From: Peterkaempfera podocarpi
GTDB taxonomy: Bacteria > Actinomycetota > Actinomycetes > Streptomycetales > Streptomycetaceae
Direction of reading: 5' to 3'
Length of the DNA: 64,000 nt
Assembly (NCBI RefSeq): GCF_042466665.1
Contig: NZ_CP162102.1
Coordinates: 8,618,001 to 8,682,000 of the forward strand
Below are positions 33,981 through 43,055 of this stretch, piece after piece. The notes below the pieces were generated by a model. The model saw only the letters and a program-made list of their open reading frames with translations. It did not search any database and was not told the DNA's origin. Each line of letters opens with the position of its first letter. The stretch's first letter is position 1. A program made the translations under genes and the position numbers.

Positions 33981-34517
33981 CTACCCAGCAGGGGGCGTCG
34001 CGGGATGTCCGCTCGACGGCGCCGGACCCACCCACCAGCCCGGGGGTCGCGCCGGAGCCCAGTCGGGTCCCCGGTGTGCGAGCCACCACTCTCCGATCGT
34101 GTGGAACTTCTCCTCGAACGCGCTGTCCCGGCCGACGAACGGCGTACTGCTCGGTGCCCGAAGGCGGGTACGGCGTCCACCCTCTTCGTACAGCACGACC
34201 GCGCGCTCCCCGAGGGCGGATTCGACCTGGACGCCCTGGATCCGGGACCATGGAATGCTGCGGCGGCCCCAGCCGTACACGATCGCTGCCGAAGGTGTGA
34301 GGGCGATGCCGTGCCGGTGGGACATAGTCGCCAGGACCAGCAGCCCGAGGACGATCCCGGCCGCCGTCTGCATGAGGCCGGTGTACAACCCGAGCACGGG
34401 AGTGGCGACACCCGCCATCACATAGGCAGGAAACACCGGCCACAGGCGCTGCATCAGCGTCATCCGATACCGGATCGGCTCTACGTACACCGTCCCGGAC
34501 CGCTCGCTCTCGGTCAT
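33981..34517 (-). CDS. Membrane protein with PH-like domain
   Basis: The 178-residue protein starts MTESERSGTVYVEPIRYRMT. It has two membrane helices (LWPVFPAYVMAGVATPVLGLY and MQTAAGIVLGLLVLATM). Then comes a bacterial PH-like segment (GIALTPSAAIVYGWGRRSIPWSRIQGVQVES, read in two parts) with the typical IPWSRIQGV strand, and a Pro-rich tail. Such proteins are common in Streptomyces and their function is unknown. Confidence 0.75.
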   Translation of the reverse strand: MTESERSGTVYVEPIRYRMTLMQRLWPVFPAYVMAGVATPVLGLYTGLMQTAAGIVLGLLVLATMSHRHGIALTPSAAIVYGWGRRSIPWSRIQGVQVESALGERAVVLYEEGGRRTRLRAPSSTPFVGRDSAFEEKFHTIGEWWLAHRGPDWAPARPPGWWVGPAPSSGHPATPPAG

Positions 34518-34825
34518 GCTTCCCCCACGACATCCCAGAACCGCTTCCGCGGCCACCAGGAAAGCACGGCGCCCCGCAGAGGGAGCGTCCAGGGGGTTCC
34601 TCCAGGCTGGCAAGCGGGCACGCTGTCGCGAGGGGTCGCGTCCGGGTATCTGTGGACAACAGGGAACGCGAGCACAAGTTCCAGGCAGGAGGCCCGAGTC
34701 CGCACAAGGGGGAACCCCCGCTTGTCCCGGCGAGCATCGAGGCCGTGCGTGAGCCCGATCCCGGCTGTGCTCAACGCACGTCCACGTAGTCCTGCCAGCT
34801 CGGGGAGCCCGTGTGGAAGACGTCG
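34518..34825. other. Gene-free interval (308 bp)
   Basis: Nothing coding that I can support between the PH-like protein gene and the 42-codon ORF; frames are short and compositionally unlike proteins. Confidence 0.45.
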
Positions 34826-34954
34826 TCAGTAACCTTCGTAGCGGACAGTGAGGGCGGCCATGAAGGCTTGCGCTGCGTCCGCGGCACTGCCACGGTGGTG
34901 CGACCAGTTGTCGGGGGAGGGCGGACCGGCTGGCGGGCCCGGTGGCCGAGCCAT
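34826..34954 (-). CDS. Possible 42-residue small protein
   Basis: GGAGGCCTAACC precedes the ATG at 34954, an excellent ribosome site for a frame this short. The product begins MARPPGPPAGPPSPDNWSHH and ends QAFMAALTVRYEGY, with a Pro-rich start and a helical end. No homologue is recognised. It might also be the tail of a larger lost gene. Confidence 0.4.
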   Translation of the reverse strand: MARPPGPPAGPPSPDNWSHHRGSAADAAQAFMAALTVRYEGY

Positions 34955-35101
34955 GGTTAGGCCTCCGCGTCGGTGTGACAGGAAGTCCCGGCTCGCAGGG
35001 CGCTGCGTAACGCCGGATCCGTTCGGTGTGGGTCAGGGCTGGACGGCCCCAAGCGGAGACGATAGAGCTTGACGCTGCTCCAAGGGCGCATGCCATCCCG
35101 G

Positions 35102-35512
35102 TCACGCCTGGTCTCGGGCGGGTGGCGGGCTCTCGGGCCACACTTCGAATGCCTGTGAGATCCCGGCCGGCGGTCCGGCACGGAAGCGGTTGCGGATCAG
35201 CGCTGCGACCTTTGCCACGGCATCGGGTCTACCGCCCAGCTCCACCTTCACCGGGCCGGCACCAGCACCTGCGCGGGCAACCGACTGTGCGGCGGGTTCT
35301 GCGATCGGGGCCGACGTGTCCACCTGCCAGCGGGTGCGGACCACCTGATCGGCGGGTGATACGTAGTCCCCTGCCGTGCCTGGGCCGGGGACAGTGATCA
35401 GCCTGAACGACTGGCCTACCGTGTCGGCGACCACGTGTGCCACGGGCAGCGCACCAGAGATCGACATGTGCACCATTGCGCTAGGTTCCCGCGAGGGGCT
35501 GGTACTGGTCAT
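35102..35512 (-). CDS. Hypothetical protein, 136 aa
   Basis: The ATG at 35512 has GAGGAG five to six bases upstream. The product is MTSTSPSREPSAMVHMSISG, then LPVAHVVADTVGQSFRLITV, and GGRPDAVAKVAALIRNRFRA near the end. It is soluble with an Ala/Gly linker; I do not recognise a family. It stands alone in a gene-poor stretch. The 354 bp to its right (35513-35866) hold no gene. Confidence 0.5.
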   Translation of the reverse strand: MTSTSPSREPSAMVHMSISGALPVAHVVADTVGQSFRLITVPGPGTAGDYVSPADQVVRTRWQVDTSAPIAEPAAQSVARAGAGAGPVKVELGGRPDAVAKVAALIRNRFRAGPPAGISQAFEVWPESPPPARDQA

Positions 35513-35866
35513 CGGTCTCCTCAGCGGTCGGTTCCTCTCTCAGGGTCTGCCGATGGCGGGCCTGCGGCATCTGGGCAGCAGGGAGTCTCCGGTCCCCGCG
35601 TACACCGGGCGGCGAGGCGCGTGCGCAAACGGCTACGACGCCGGGTTCCCTTTCGGCTCCCTGGCCGCGGGAGTCCCCGCGCTGTAACGTTTTGATCAAG
35701 CAGTCGTGGTTCCGAAGTTCTGGCCCGCGACTACATGCTCCAGGCGTTATTGCTGTCCAGCGCCTCTCCGGACCAAGGCGATCACCTCCGGGGCGCGCAC
35801 GTGCGGGACCCGACCAGTTCCCTTAGGGAGAAGCGCATGGCTACTGGCACTGAGGGTTTTCCCACC

Positions 35867-35977
35867 TCAGGCTGATGTAGCCAGTTCGAGGGCGAGGACG
35901 GCCTTGACGATGTTGGTGATGCGGGTGGTGCTGCAGCGGAGCTTGCGCAGGAGACGCCAGGTCTTGAGGAGGTGCGG
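35867..35977 (-). pseudogene. IS5-type DDE transposase C-terminal remnant
   Basis: The minus strand encodes AVPHLLKTWRLLRKLRCSTT followed by RITNIVKAVLALELATSA and a stop. LKTWRLLRKLRCSTTRI is a hallmark of the end of Streptomyces IS5-type (DDE_Tnp_4) transposases. Nothing upstream continues it; only the last 35 or so residues survive. Confidence 0.65.
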
Positions 35978-36253
35978 AACTGCCGCACTCCCCGAAGACG
36001 CCACCGCCCACCTCCCGGCCCTCGGCATCCTCCGACCCACCCTCGCCCCGCTGCGCCCGCCCTGACGGTGCTCACATCGAGTCGCATTCGCGAGCGGATC
36101 GGCGCACGTCACGGGCGTGGTCGGGGAGTGCACCTGCTCGGCCCCAGCGCGGACCATGCTGCGCCGCGGGACGCCCGCCCGGCCATTCGGGTGTCTCGGA
36201 AACCACGGCCGTGCCATAGTGGCGGCGCACAACTGTCCCCGGGGGAGGCCAGG

Positions 36254-36673
36254 ATGAGCATCACGGTCGAGACGTGCACCGTCGCCGGACGGTCGACTGC
36301 GATCGGCGCGGCGGGTCCGTAGACGCTGGTGGTGGACCGCCCCGTGCCGTCGGGCGGCGGACTCGGATTCAACGGCGGGCAGCTGTTGTATCTCGCGGTC
36401 GCCGCATGCGTGTCCAACGATCTGTTCCGCGAGGCGGACGCCTCGGGAATCTCCCTGCATCGCGTTGCGGTACGGGTGGCGGGCGAGTTCACCGGCGAGC
36501 CGGCCGTGTCGGCACCGATCTCGTACAGCGTGGAGATCAGCGGTGACGCCTCCGAGGATCGACTGCGTGCACTGGTCGCCCACGTGGACCGGATCGCGGA
36601 GATCCCCAACTCGTTGCGCGGCGGTACGGAGCTGCGGCTTGACGCGACACAGGTGACCGCAGCGGACGGCTGA
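36254..36673 (+). pseudogene. OsmC-family protein interrupted by an in-frame TAG
   Basis: A ribosome site (GGGGGAGGCCAGG) precedes ATG 36254, which opens MSITVETCTVAGRSTAIGAA. Codon 23 is TAG (36320-36322). The same frame then continues TLVVDRPVPSGGGLGFNGGQ, LLYLAVAACVSNDLF and IAEIPNSLRGGT to 36673. FNGGQLLYLAVAACVSNDLF is the OsmC/Ohr catalytic-Cys helix. So one nonsense codon breaks an otherwise intact gene of about 139 codons. A GTG at 36329 could restart translation but would lose the first strands. Alternatives are a sequencing error or readthrough. Confidence 0.7.
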
Positions 36674-37224
36674 CGGCAGCCCACCTGCGCCCTCGTCCGC
36701 CACGGGCTCGGTGGGGCCGCGGGCGTACCACCCTTGGGCGGACGGTCAGGGCCAGGTGAGTCCGGCGAGCCATGCCGAAGCCGCACCGCTGCTCCCCGCC
36801 TTCCGGCCGGTGACCGACGACGCCTCGGGCCGGGCTCTGGTGGTGTTCCGGCGGCTGGTCCCCGCAGGGGCCGGTGGGAGCAGCAGCGGGCGGTCCCGGC
36901 GCCCCGTACGTGGCCGTCGGCAGCGGACGACGGCCACGTGGTCGTCACGGTGGTGATGGCACGGCACGCGGCTGCCGGCTGCCGCTCCAAGGACTCCGCG
37001 CGCCGCCCGCTCTCCACCAGCGGTGACTCTTCCCTGGCAGCTGCACCGGGGGAGGAGGACGCGCCGCGGTGCCGCCAGGAGTGCCCAGGCCGACGCCCGG
37101 CCGGAGGTCCTGGGCGGGTTCGGCCTACTGCTGCGCCGACTGGGGGTCCTCAGCAGCGGGCCCGGGGCGCGCCCGCAGGCCGGCCCGCGGGGAGGGTTCG
37201 ATCACCCGCCTCCGGCGGAACCGT
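36674..37224. other. Gene-free interval (551 bp)
   Basis: No gene that I can support. A plus-strand frame (36711-36956) contains PVTDDASGRALVVFRRLVPA but has no start signal. GC-rich inverted repeats near 37160-37200 could terminate the leftward rnj transcript. Confidence 0.45.
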
Positions 37225-38910
37225 TCAGGCGTCGATGATCACCGGGATGATCATGGGCTTGCGGCGGTGGGTGCGCCAGGCCCAGGCGCCGACGGCGCGG
37301 GTGATCAGCTGTTCAAGCTGGTGCACCTCGCCGATGCCTTCCTGCGCGGCCTTGGCCAGTGCCTTCTCGATGGCGGGGATCACCGGCTCGAAGGTGGTGT
37401 CGTCGTGGACGAAGCCCCGGGCCAGGAAGTCCGGCGGCTCGGCGAGCTCGCCGGTGTCGGCGTCGACGATGGCGACGACGGTGACGACGCCCTCGTCGGC
37501 AAGGGTCCGCCGGTCCTTCAGGGAGCCCTCGGTGGCACCGCCGACCGTCATGCCGTCGACGTACACGTAGCCGGCGGGGACCTTGCCCGTGACCTTGGCG
37601 CGTCCGTCGATCAGGTCGACGACGACGCCGTCCTCGACGATCAGGGCGCGGTCGCGCGCAACCCCGGTGCGCACCGCGATCTCGGCGTTGGCCTGCAGGT
37701 GGCGCCACTCGCCGTGCACGGGCATGACGTTGGCGGGCTTGACGATGTTGTAGCAGTAGGCGAGCTCGCCGGCGCTGGCATGGCCGGAGACGTGCACCTT
37801 GGCGTTGCCCTTGTGGACGACGTTCGCGCCCCAGCGGGCGAGGCCGTTGATCACCCGGTAGATGGCGCTCTCGTTGCCGGGGATCAGGGAGCTGGCGAGC
37901 AGGACGGTGTCGCCCTTGCCGATCCGGATCTCGTGCTCTCGGTTGGCCATCCGCGACAGCGCGGCCATCGGCTCGCCCTGGGAGCCGGTGCAGACCAGGC
38001 AGACCTTCTCGTCGGGCATGCCGTCCAGCTCCCGGGGCTGCACCAGCAGGCCGGGCGGAACGGTGAGGTAGCCGAGCTCCTGGGCGATGCCCATATTGCG
38101 CACCATGGACCGGCCGACGAAGGCGACCTTGCGGCCGTGCGCGTGGGCGGCGTCCAGCACCTGCTGGATGCGGTGCACATGGCTGGCGAAACTGGAGACG
38201 ATCACGCGGCGGGGTGCGGTGCGGAAGACCTGCTCGATCGCCGGGTTGAGGTCGCGCTCGGAGATGGTGAACCCGGGGACCTCGGCGTTGGTGGAGTCGG
38301 TGAGGAAGAGGTCTACGCCCTCCTCGCCGAGCCGTGAGAAGGCCCGCAGGTCGGTGATGCGGGAGTCCAGCGGGAACTGGTCCATCTTGAAGTCGCCGGT
38401 GTGCAGCACCAGCCCGGCGCGGGTGCGCAGGGCCACGGCCAGGCCGTCGGGGATGGAGTGGTTGACGGCGACGAACTCGCACTCGAACGGCCCGAAGCGG
38501 CGGCGGTCGCCCTCCTTGACCCGCACCGACTTCGGGATGATGCGGTGCTCCTTGAGCTTGGCCTCCAGGAAGGCCAGCGTCAGCCGCGAGCCGACGACGG
38601 GGATGTCGCTCCGCTCGCGCAGCAGATAGGGCACACCGCCGATGTGGTCCTCGTGGCCGTGGGTGAGGACGATCGCCTCGATGTCGTCCAGGCGGTCGCG
38701 GATCGAGGTGAAGTCGGGGAGGATCACATCCACGCCGGGCTGGGTCTCCTCGGGGAAGAGCACGCCGCAGTCGACCACGAGCAGCCGTCCGGCGTGCTCG
38801 AAGACGGTCATGTTGCGGCCGATCTCCCCCAGCCCGCCCAGGGGGACAATCCGCAGGGCGCCATCGGGCAGCGGCGGCGGCGGCCCCAGTTCCGGGTGCG
38901 GGTGACTCAT
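37225..38910 (-). CDS. rnj: Ribonuclease J
   Basis: This 561-residue metallo-beta-lactamase/beta-CASP ribonuclease has PLGGLGEIGRNMTVFE at the start, the zinc motif HGHEDH (84-89), NHSIPDGLAVALRT, HTGDFKMDQFPLD, and beta-CASP segments (RVIVSSFASHVHRIQQVLDA, VSGHASAGELAYCYN, MPVHGEWRHL). It processes and degrades RNA as endo- and 5'-3' exonuclease. In Streptomyces chromosomes it usually follows dapA; here no dapA is upstream, only a decayed regulator, so this copy lies outside the usual context. Length and motifs are normal. Confidence 0.95.
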   Translation of the reverse strand: MSHPHPELGPPPPLPDGALRIVPLGGLGEIGRNMTVFEHAGRLLVVDCGVLFPEETQPGVDVILPDFTSIRDRLDDIEAIVLTHGHEDHIGGVPYLLRERSDIPVVGSRLTLAFLEAKLKEHRIIPKSVRVKEGDRRRFGPFECEFVAVNHSIPDGLAVALRTRAGLVLHTGDFKMDQFPLDSRITDLRAFSRLGEEGVDLFLTDSTNAEVPGFTISERDLNPAIEQVFRTAPRRVIVSSFASHVHRIQQVLDAAHAHGRKVAFVGRSMVRNMGIAQELGYLTVPPGLLVQPRELDGMPDEKVCLVCTGSQGEPMAALSRMANREHEIRIGKGDTVLLASSLIPGNESAIYRVINGLARWGANVVHKGNAKVHVSGHASAGELAYCYNIVKPANVMPVHGEWRHLQANAEIAVRTGVARDRALIVEDGVVVDLIDGRAKVTGKVPAGYVYVDGMTVGGATEGSLKDRRTLADEGVVTVVAIVDADTGELAEPPDFLARGFVHDDTTFEPVIPAIEKALAKAAQEGIGEVHQLEQLITRAVGAWAWRTHRRKPMIIPVIIDA

Positions 38911-38914
38911 GATC

Positions 38915-39130
38915 TCACGCTACCTGACAGTTGCCTGCCGCGATGGCGGCAGCCTCGGCGCTCTCGCAGAGCTGGACGTGGGCGGCCCCGTGGTGCAGTG
39001 CAACGTTGGTCGGACCGAATGCGGTCCACACGGGGTTGCCGTCGCCGCCGAGCCGGGCGGCCTGGTCGAGGAGATCCGACGCGGTCGCGGCCGCGGCCGT
39101 ATCGGCTCCCGCCTTTTCGGCGGGCTGCTC
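38915..39130 (-). pseudogene. XRE/TPR-type regulator remnant
   Basis: The minus strand reads SDLLDQAARLGGDGNPVWTA and then FGPTNVALHHGAAHVQLCES up to a stop at 38915. WTAFGPTNV-A-LH is a familiar segment of the TPR half of large Streptomyces XRE-type regulators. No helix-turn-helix and no C-terminal part remain. Confidence 0.5.
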
Positions 39131-39662
39131 AGTGACACATCCGGTCCCCGCGGCGCTGTCGGCAGCACTTGCCCCGTGACGCCGGCCGCGAGCGGTGCAC
39201 GACCTGGGCGCGGGCCTGCTGGACCTCGCACTGGCCACCGTTGCCCTCAACGCGGACAGGCGGGTAACGGCCACGACGTTTCTTCACCTGACAAGGACCT
39301 TCGACAACCCTGTTGTCCAGTTCGGACGCGTTGGTGATGCTCGAGGTGCGCGCCGAGATGCGCGGCGTGGCTGGGACCGGCGCCGGCCGCCGGTGCCGGC
39401 TGGAGGCGCTGCTGCCCGGCGGGTATGGGGGGACGTGTCGCGGTCCGGCCCGCGCCGCCGGCCGCCGCAGCTGTCGGACTGCCGCCCATGCGCGCGGAGT
39501 TCGAACGTATCCTCAGCAAGGCGCGGACCGGTGACCGTCAGGAGCACCAGGTGTCGCGTGAGGCAGGTCCCATCCCTGCTGCACCGGGATTGACATACAG
39601 TCATGTCCGCCTGGTCGGCCTGCTGAACCCTCTTGCGTGGAAACCAGAACAGGAGTGATGCA
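39131..39662. other. Gene-free interval (532 bp) upstream of the peptide/DUF6271 unit
   Basis: No clear gene. A frame from 39488 (MRAEFERILSKARTGDRQEH) has no ribosome site. TTGACA at 39589-39594 may be part of a promoter for the rightward peptide/DUF6271 genes, though no good -10 follows at 17 bp. Confidence 0.45.
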
Positions 39663-39785
39663 ATGAGTGGCTTCTTACCGGTCGCTTTGCCCTTCGACGG
39701 TGAACCCGGCGCCGCTCCCGCACGGCTGCCGTTGTCGAGCGTGGACTCATGGCAGGAGGTGCGGACATGCGCCGTATCTGCCTGA
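39663..39785 (+). CDS. 40-residue peptide ORF overlapping the DUF6271-like gene
   Basis: AGGAG lies seven bases before ATG 39663. The product begins MSGFLPVALPFDGEPGA, continues with a Pro/Leu/Ser-rich middle and ends QEVRTCAVSA with a single Cys. It overlaps the next gene's start by 19 bases in another frame, so ribosomes ending here would reach the GGAGG of the DUF6271-like gene. It could be a peptide substrate, a coupling leader or a regulatory uORF. I cannot decide, but the ribosome site and overlap argue that it is translated. Confidence 0.5.
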   Translation: MSGFLPVALPFDGEPGAAPARLPLSSVDSWQEVRTCAVSA

Positions 39786-40999
39786 CCGTACCGACGAACC
39801 GGGAGTGCACCGACACACTCGCGGAGGTCGTCGCGGAGGCGGCCTATGCCGCCAAGTACTTCGACGTCGAGGTCTGCCTGCTGGTTTTGGATTCCTCGGC
39901 GGACTTCGCGGCACACGCCCGCGTGCTGAGCGGGGCCGAGAACGTCTGGCACCTGGACGAGCCGGCCCAGCGTGAGTTCCTGGGGCGGGTGATCCGGCGC
40001 TCGGGTGTCTCCAAGCCCGACCTGATGGCTGATCTGATGCTCCCGGACGGCCTCTCGTACGGCGCCTGCACCAACCGCGCCTTCCTGATCGCGGCCGCGC
40101 TGGGATGCGAGTCCGTGCACCGCCGCGACTCGGACAGCTTCTTCCAGACGTACAACGGGGAGAAGATCTTTCCGATCCACGCGGAACTGCTGTCACTCGG
40201 CAAGCCCGCGCACCAGTCCCCGGCCGCCGAGCACCGGCTGGACCCATCGTTGCGGGACGCCGCGGTGGCCATGGTCGGCGCCTCGTTCGTCGGTGAGATG
40301 TCCGTGGACCTCGGCGAGATACGCGGCCAGGAGGGGTACTACGACCTGGTCAGCCTCTGGGCCGCGGACGGTACCTCGGACGAGGAGAAACGCGCCCTGG
40401 TCGAGGAGTCGTTCACCGGCAGCGAGTCGTTCAGTGGCGACCAGTCCGTCCTCACCGTGGTCGACCCGATGCGAGTGGACATGCACAACATCAGCTTTCA
40501 CGGGCTGCACGAGAGGATTCCGCTGCTGCCGGCCACGGACACCATCGGCAGCGACTACTTCCTCATCCACGTCGCACACAGGGCCCGGCTGCCGGGAGTC
40601 CTGCACAACCGCCACATCGTCAACTTCCACACGTCCGAGCGCAAGACCGATGTCGGGTTCGTGGCCTACCAGATGCGATTCGCGAAGTTCATCCTGTCCA
40701 TGTACTACCTCCACTTCATCTACCAGCGGATGACCGACGACAACCCGGCCACGATCGCCGCGATCGTCCGGGAGAGCACCTGCCAGAGCCGGGAACCCAA
40801 CGAGGCCAGGATCGACCGCCTGGAGCGCGCCTACCGCAGGATCGGCGGCCGGTTCGCGGTTGTCGCCGACCGGATCCGCGATCAGCGGGAACGCCTGCTC
40901 ATCGAGGCCCGCCGGGACATCGAGGACTTCGCGCTGCTCATCGACGCGTGGGCGCCGCTGGTCACTGCTGCCCGTACCACGAGCGTCCGCCATGTCTGA
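39767..40999 (+). CDS. DUF6271-like protein with GT-A-like DSD motif
   Basis: The ATG at 39767 (MRRICLTVPTNRECTDTLAE) has GGAGG seven bases upstream; an ATG six codons earlier is less likely. The 410-residue protein begins with a beta-strand/loop like nucleotide-sugar enzymes. It has YGACTNRAFLIAAAL followed by CESVHRRDSDSFFQTYNG, where Asp121-Ser-Asp123 looks like a glycosyltransferase DXD motif. The middle has DQSVLTVVDPMRVDMHNISF, and the C-terminal 100 residues are helical. I associate the pattern with DUF6271, of unknown function. It overlaps the PLP/GNAT gene by eight bases. Confidence 0.75.
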   Translation: MRRICLTVPTNRECTDTLAEVVAEAAYAAKYFDVEVCLLVLDSSADFAAHARVLSGAENVWHLDEPAQREFLGRVIRRSGVSKPDLMADLMLPDGLSYGACTNRAFLIAAALGCESVHRRDSDSFFQTYNGEKIFPIHAELLSLGKPAHQSPAAEHRLDPSLRDAAVAMVGASFVGEMSVDLGEIRGQEGYYDLVSLWAADGTSDEEKRALVEESFTGSESFSGDQSVLTVVDPMRVDMHNISFHGLHERIPLLPATDTIGSDYFLIHVAHRARLPGVLHNRHIVNFHTSERKTDVGFVAYQMRFAKFILSMYYLHFIYQRMTDDNPATIAAIVRESTCQSREPNEARIDRLERAYRRIGGRFAVVADRIRDQRERLLIEARRDIEDFALLIDAWAPLVTAARTTSVRHV

Positions 41000-42632
41000 G
41001 CGGCGCCACGTACGGTCCGCCCTTCTCGCCGCCGACCAGGACACGATCGTCTATGACCTGACCGGCATCGAGAGGCAATACCACACCCTATGCAGCGAAC
41101 TGCCGGGCATCACCGTGCGATTCGCGACGAAGGCGTGCCCGGTGGACGAGGTACTCGCCTGTCTGGCCGACCGCGGCGCGGGCTTCGACGCGGCCAGCCC
41201 CGGCGAGATCCGGCAGGCCCTGCGGACCGGCGTCGCGCCGCAGGACGTGCACTACGGAAACACCGTCAAGTCCGACTCCGAGATCGCCGCCGCTCACCGG
41301 CTGGGCATCACCACGTTCGCCACCGACTGCGTCGAGGACGTACGGGCGATCGCCCGCCACGCCCCGGGCGCCAGGGTGTTCTGCCGCGTTGCCACCAGCG
41401 GCGAGGGTGCGCTGTGGGGACTCACCGGCAAGTGCGGCACCGACGACCCCGTCGGCGTCCTCGACGAAGCACGCCGGCACGGGCTCATCCCGGCCGGACT
41501 GTCCATCCACGTGGGGTCGCAGCAGATGACTGCACGTGCCTGGCAGATGGCCCTCGATGACCTCGCAGCTGTCCTGCCCGAACTGGAATCACGGGGCATC
41601 CGCCTCGACCACATCAACCTCGGCGGGGGACTACCCGCCCAGGGCTACCTCGACCGTGACGGCGCCCCGATGACTCCACCGACTGCGGAGATCTTCGCGG
41701 CCGTCCGCGCCGGCATGCAGCGACTGCGGGACGCGTCGCGCGGCGATCTCGAGTTCATCGTCGAGCCGGGACGGCATCTCGTAGCCGACCACGGCACGAT
41801 CCGCACCCACGTCACCCGGCTGACCACACGCCGGCGCACATGGCTCTACCTGAGCTGCGGCCGGTTCAACGGGCTGTACGAGGCCGACCAGCTCGGCTAC
41901 CGCCTGGAATTCCCCACCCGCACCGGCGGCCGGAGCGTATCGGCCGTCGTCGCCGGGCCCACCTGCGACAGCGACGACACGTTCGGCGGCGCGCCGCTGC
42001 CGGTACCCATCGATCTCGCCTCGGGGGATCCGGTGTGGATACACTCCGCCGGCGCCTACTCCGTCAGCTACACCACGCAGGGCTTCAACGGCTACGACCC
42101 GCTCCCCTGCGTGACCGTTCGCGCGGAACGAGTCCGGCCGATCAGCGCCGACGACTGGGACACCATCGTCACGCTGGAGGCGGGCGCGTACGGCGCGAGC
42201 GGGATCTCCGAGAGCCGGGCCGTGCTTGAGTCCCGGGCCCGCACCTCGCCGGAGACCTCGTTCGTCCTGGACGCCGGCGAACGCGTCGGCGGATATCTCC
42301 TCGCCCTGCCCTACCCGCCGTTCCGGTTTCCCGACCTGGCCCGCGCCGAGGACACCGTCCACCGTTCGTCGAACCTGCATCTGCACGACATCGTGATCGG
42401 CGACGACTTCCGCCGCCGCGGCTGGGCGAAACACCTGCTGCGGCACCTCACCGATATCGCCAGCTCCTCCGGGTACGAGCGGATCTCCCTGGTCGCCGTC
42501 GGCGGAACCACCGGTTTCTGGTCCGCACGCGGCTACCACGTCCACCCTGAGATCCCGCTGCCGCCCGGGTACGGCCCGGACGCCGTCTACATGTCCCGCG
42601 TGATCGCGGGCACAACTGAGCTTGGTGTCTGA
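40992..42632 (+). CDS. Type III PLP decarboxylase fused to a GNAT acetyltransferase
   Basis: The first 375 residues or so are an alanine-racemase-fold decarboxylase. Lys47 in FATKACP is the Schiff-base site. HYGNTVKSDSEI, IHVGSQ, INLGGGLPAQGYLD, EPGRHLVAD and the active-site GPTCDSDD of ornithine/diaminopimelate/arginine-type decarboxylases follow. From about residue 385 a GNAT domain begins (VRPISADDWDTIVTLEAGAY), with its acetyl-CoA loop at IGDDFRRRGWAKHLLRHL and ending YHVHPEIPLPPGYG. The fusion suggests decarboxylation of an amino acid to an amine followed by N-acetylation in one chain. It overlaps the DUF6271-like gene, so the two work together. Confidence 0.88.
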   Translation: MSERRHVRSALLAADQDTIVYDLTGIERQYHTLCSELPGITVRFATKACPVDEVLACLADRGAGFDAASPGEIRQALRTGVAPQDVHYGNTVKSDSEIAAAHRLGITTFATDCVEDVRAIARHAPGARVFCRVATSGEGALWGLTGKCGTDDPVGVLDEARRHGLIPAGLSIHVGSQQMTARAWQMALDDLAAVLPELESRGIRLDHINLGGGLPAQGYLDRDGAPMTPPTAEIFAAVRAGMQRLRDASRGDLEFIVEPGRHLVADHGTIRTHVTRLTTRRRTWLYLSCGRFNGLYEADQLGYRLEFPTRTGGRSVSAVVAGPTCDSDDTFGGAPLPVPIDLASGDPVWIHSAGAYSVSYTTQGFNGYDPLPCVTVRAERVRPISADDWDTIVTLEAGAYGASGISESRAVLESRARTSPETSFVLDAGERVGGYLLALPYPPFRFPDLARAEDTVHRSSNLHLHDIVIGDDFRRRGWAKHLLRHLTDIASSSGYERISLVAVGGTTGFWSARGYHVHPEIPLPPGYGPDAVYMSRVIAGTTELGV

Positions 42633-42639
42633 GGTCGGA

Positions 42640-43020
42640 CCCGCCGCCCGCGTCTGCTCCTCGGGCTGTGGGGACGGGTGGCGGCCAGGGTGGCATTCCC
42701 AGGTGATCAGCAGCGTGCGGGTGCCGTCGGTGGCGACGGTCTTCTCGCGACAGCCCCAACACCACGCGGAAGGAGCGAGCGAACATCGGATCGACGATAC
42801 GGCAGCCCCAGCGCCCGCAACACAGGCGCGTTCGGCCTGCGAGATCCTCGGCCTTGCGGCGACCGCGGCCCGGGCGGCCACCTGCCCCGGGTCCTGGTCG
42901 ATGCCCAGCGTCATGAGCAGTTCGCGCCGCCACTCCTCCACCCCCGGCCAGCCGGACCGCTGCTCGGCCGCCCAGCCTCCAGGCAACTCGCCCCCGAAGA
43001 CGGTGTCGCCGGGCGGCAGC
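42640..43020 (-). other. Possible decayed gene of unknown family
   Basis: On the minus strand one frame reads WPGVEEWRRELLMTLGIDQD and PGQVAARAAVAARPRISQAE, and later VATDGTRTLLITWECHPGR. This looks like protein but has no coherent start or end and probably a frame change around 42800. No family recognised. Confidence 0.3.
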
Positions 43021-43055
43021 GCCCATCCACCCTGCCGGCTGCTGCGAGCCACCAG

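Noticed and set aside
36711..36956. Plus-strand frame with PVTDDASGRALVVFRRLVPA
   Set aside because: No start signal and the frame decays into Arg/Ser-rich sequence; possibly a remnant but not supportable as a gene.
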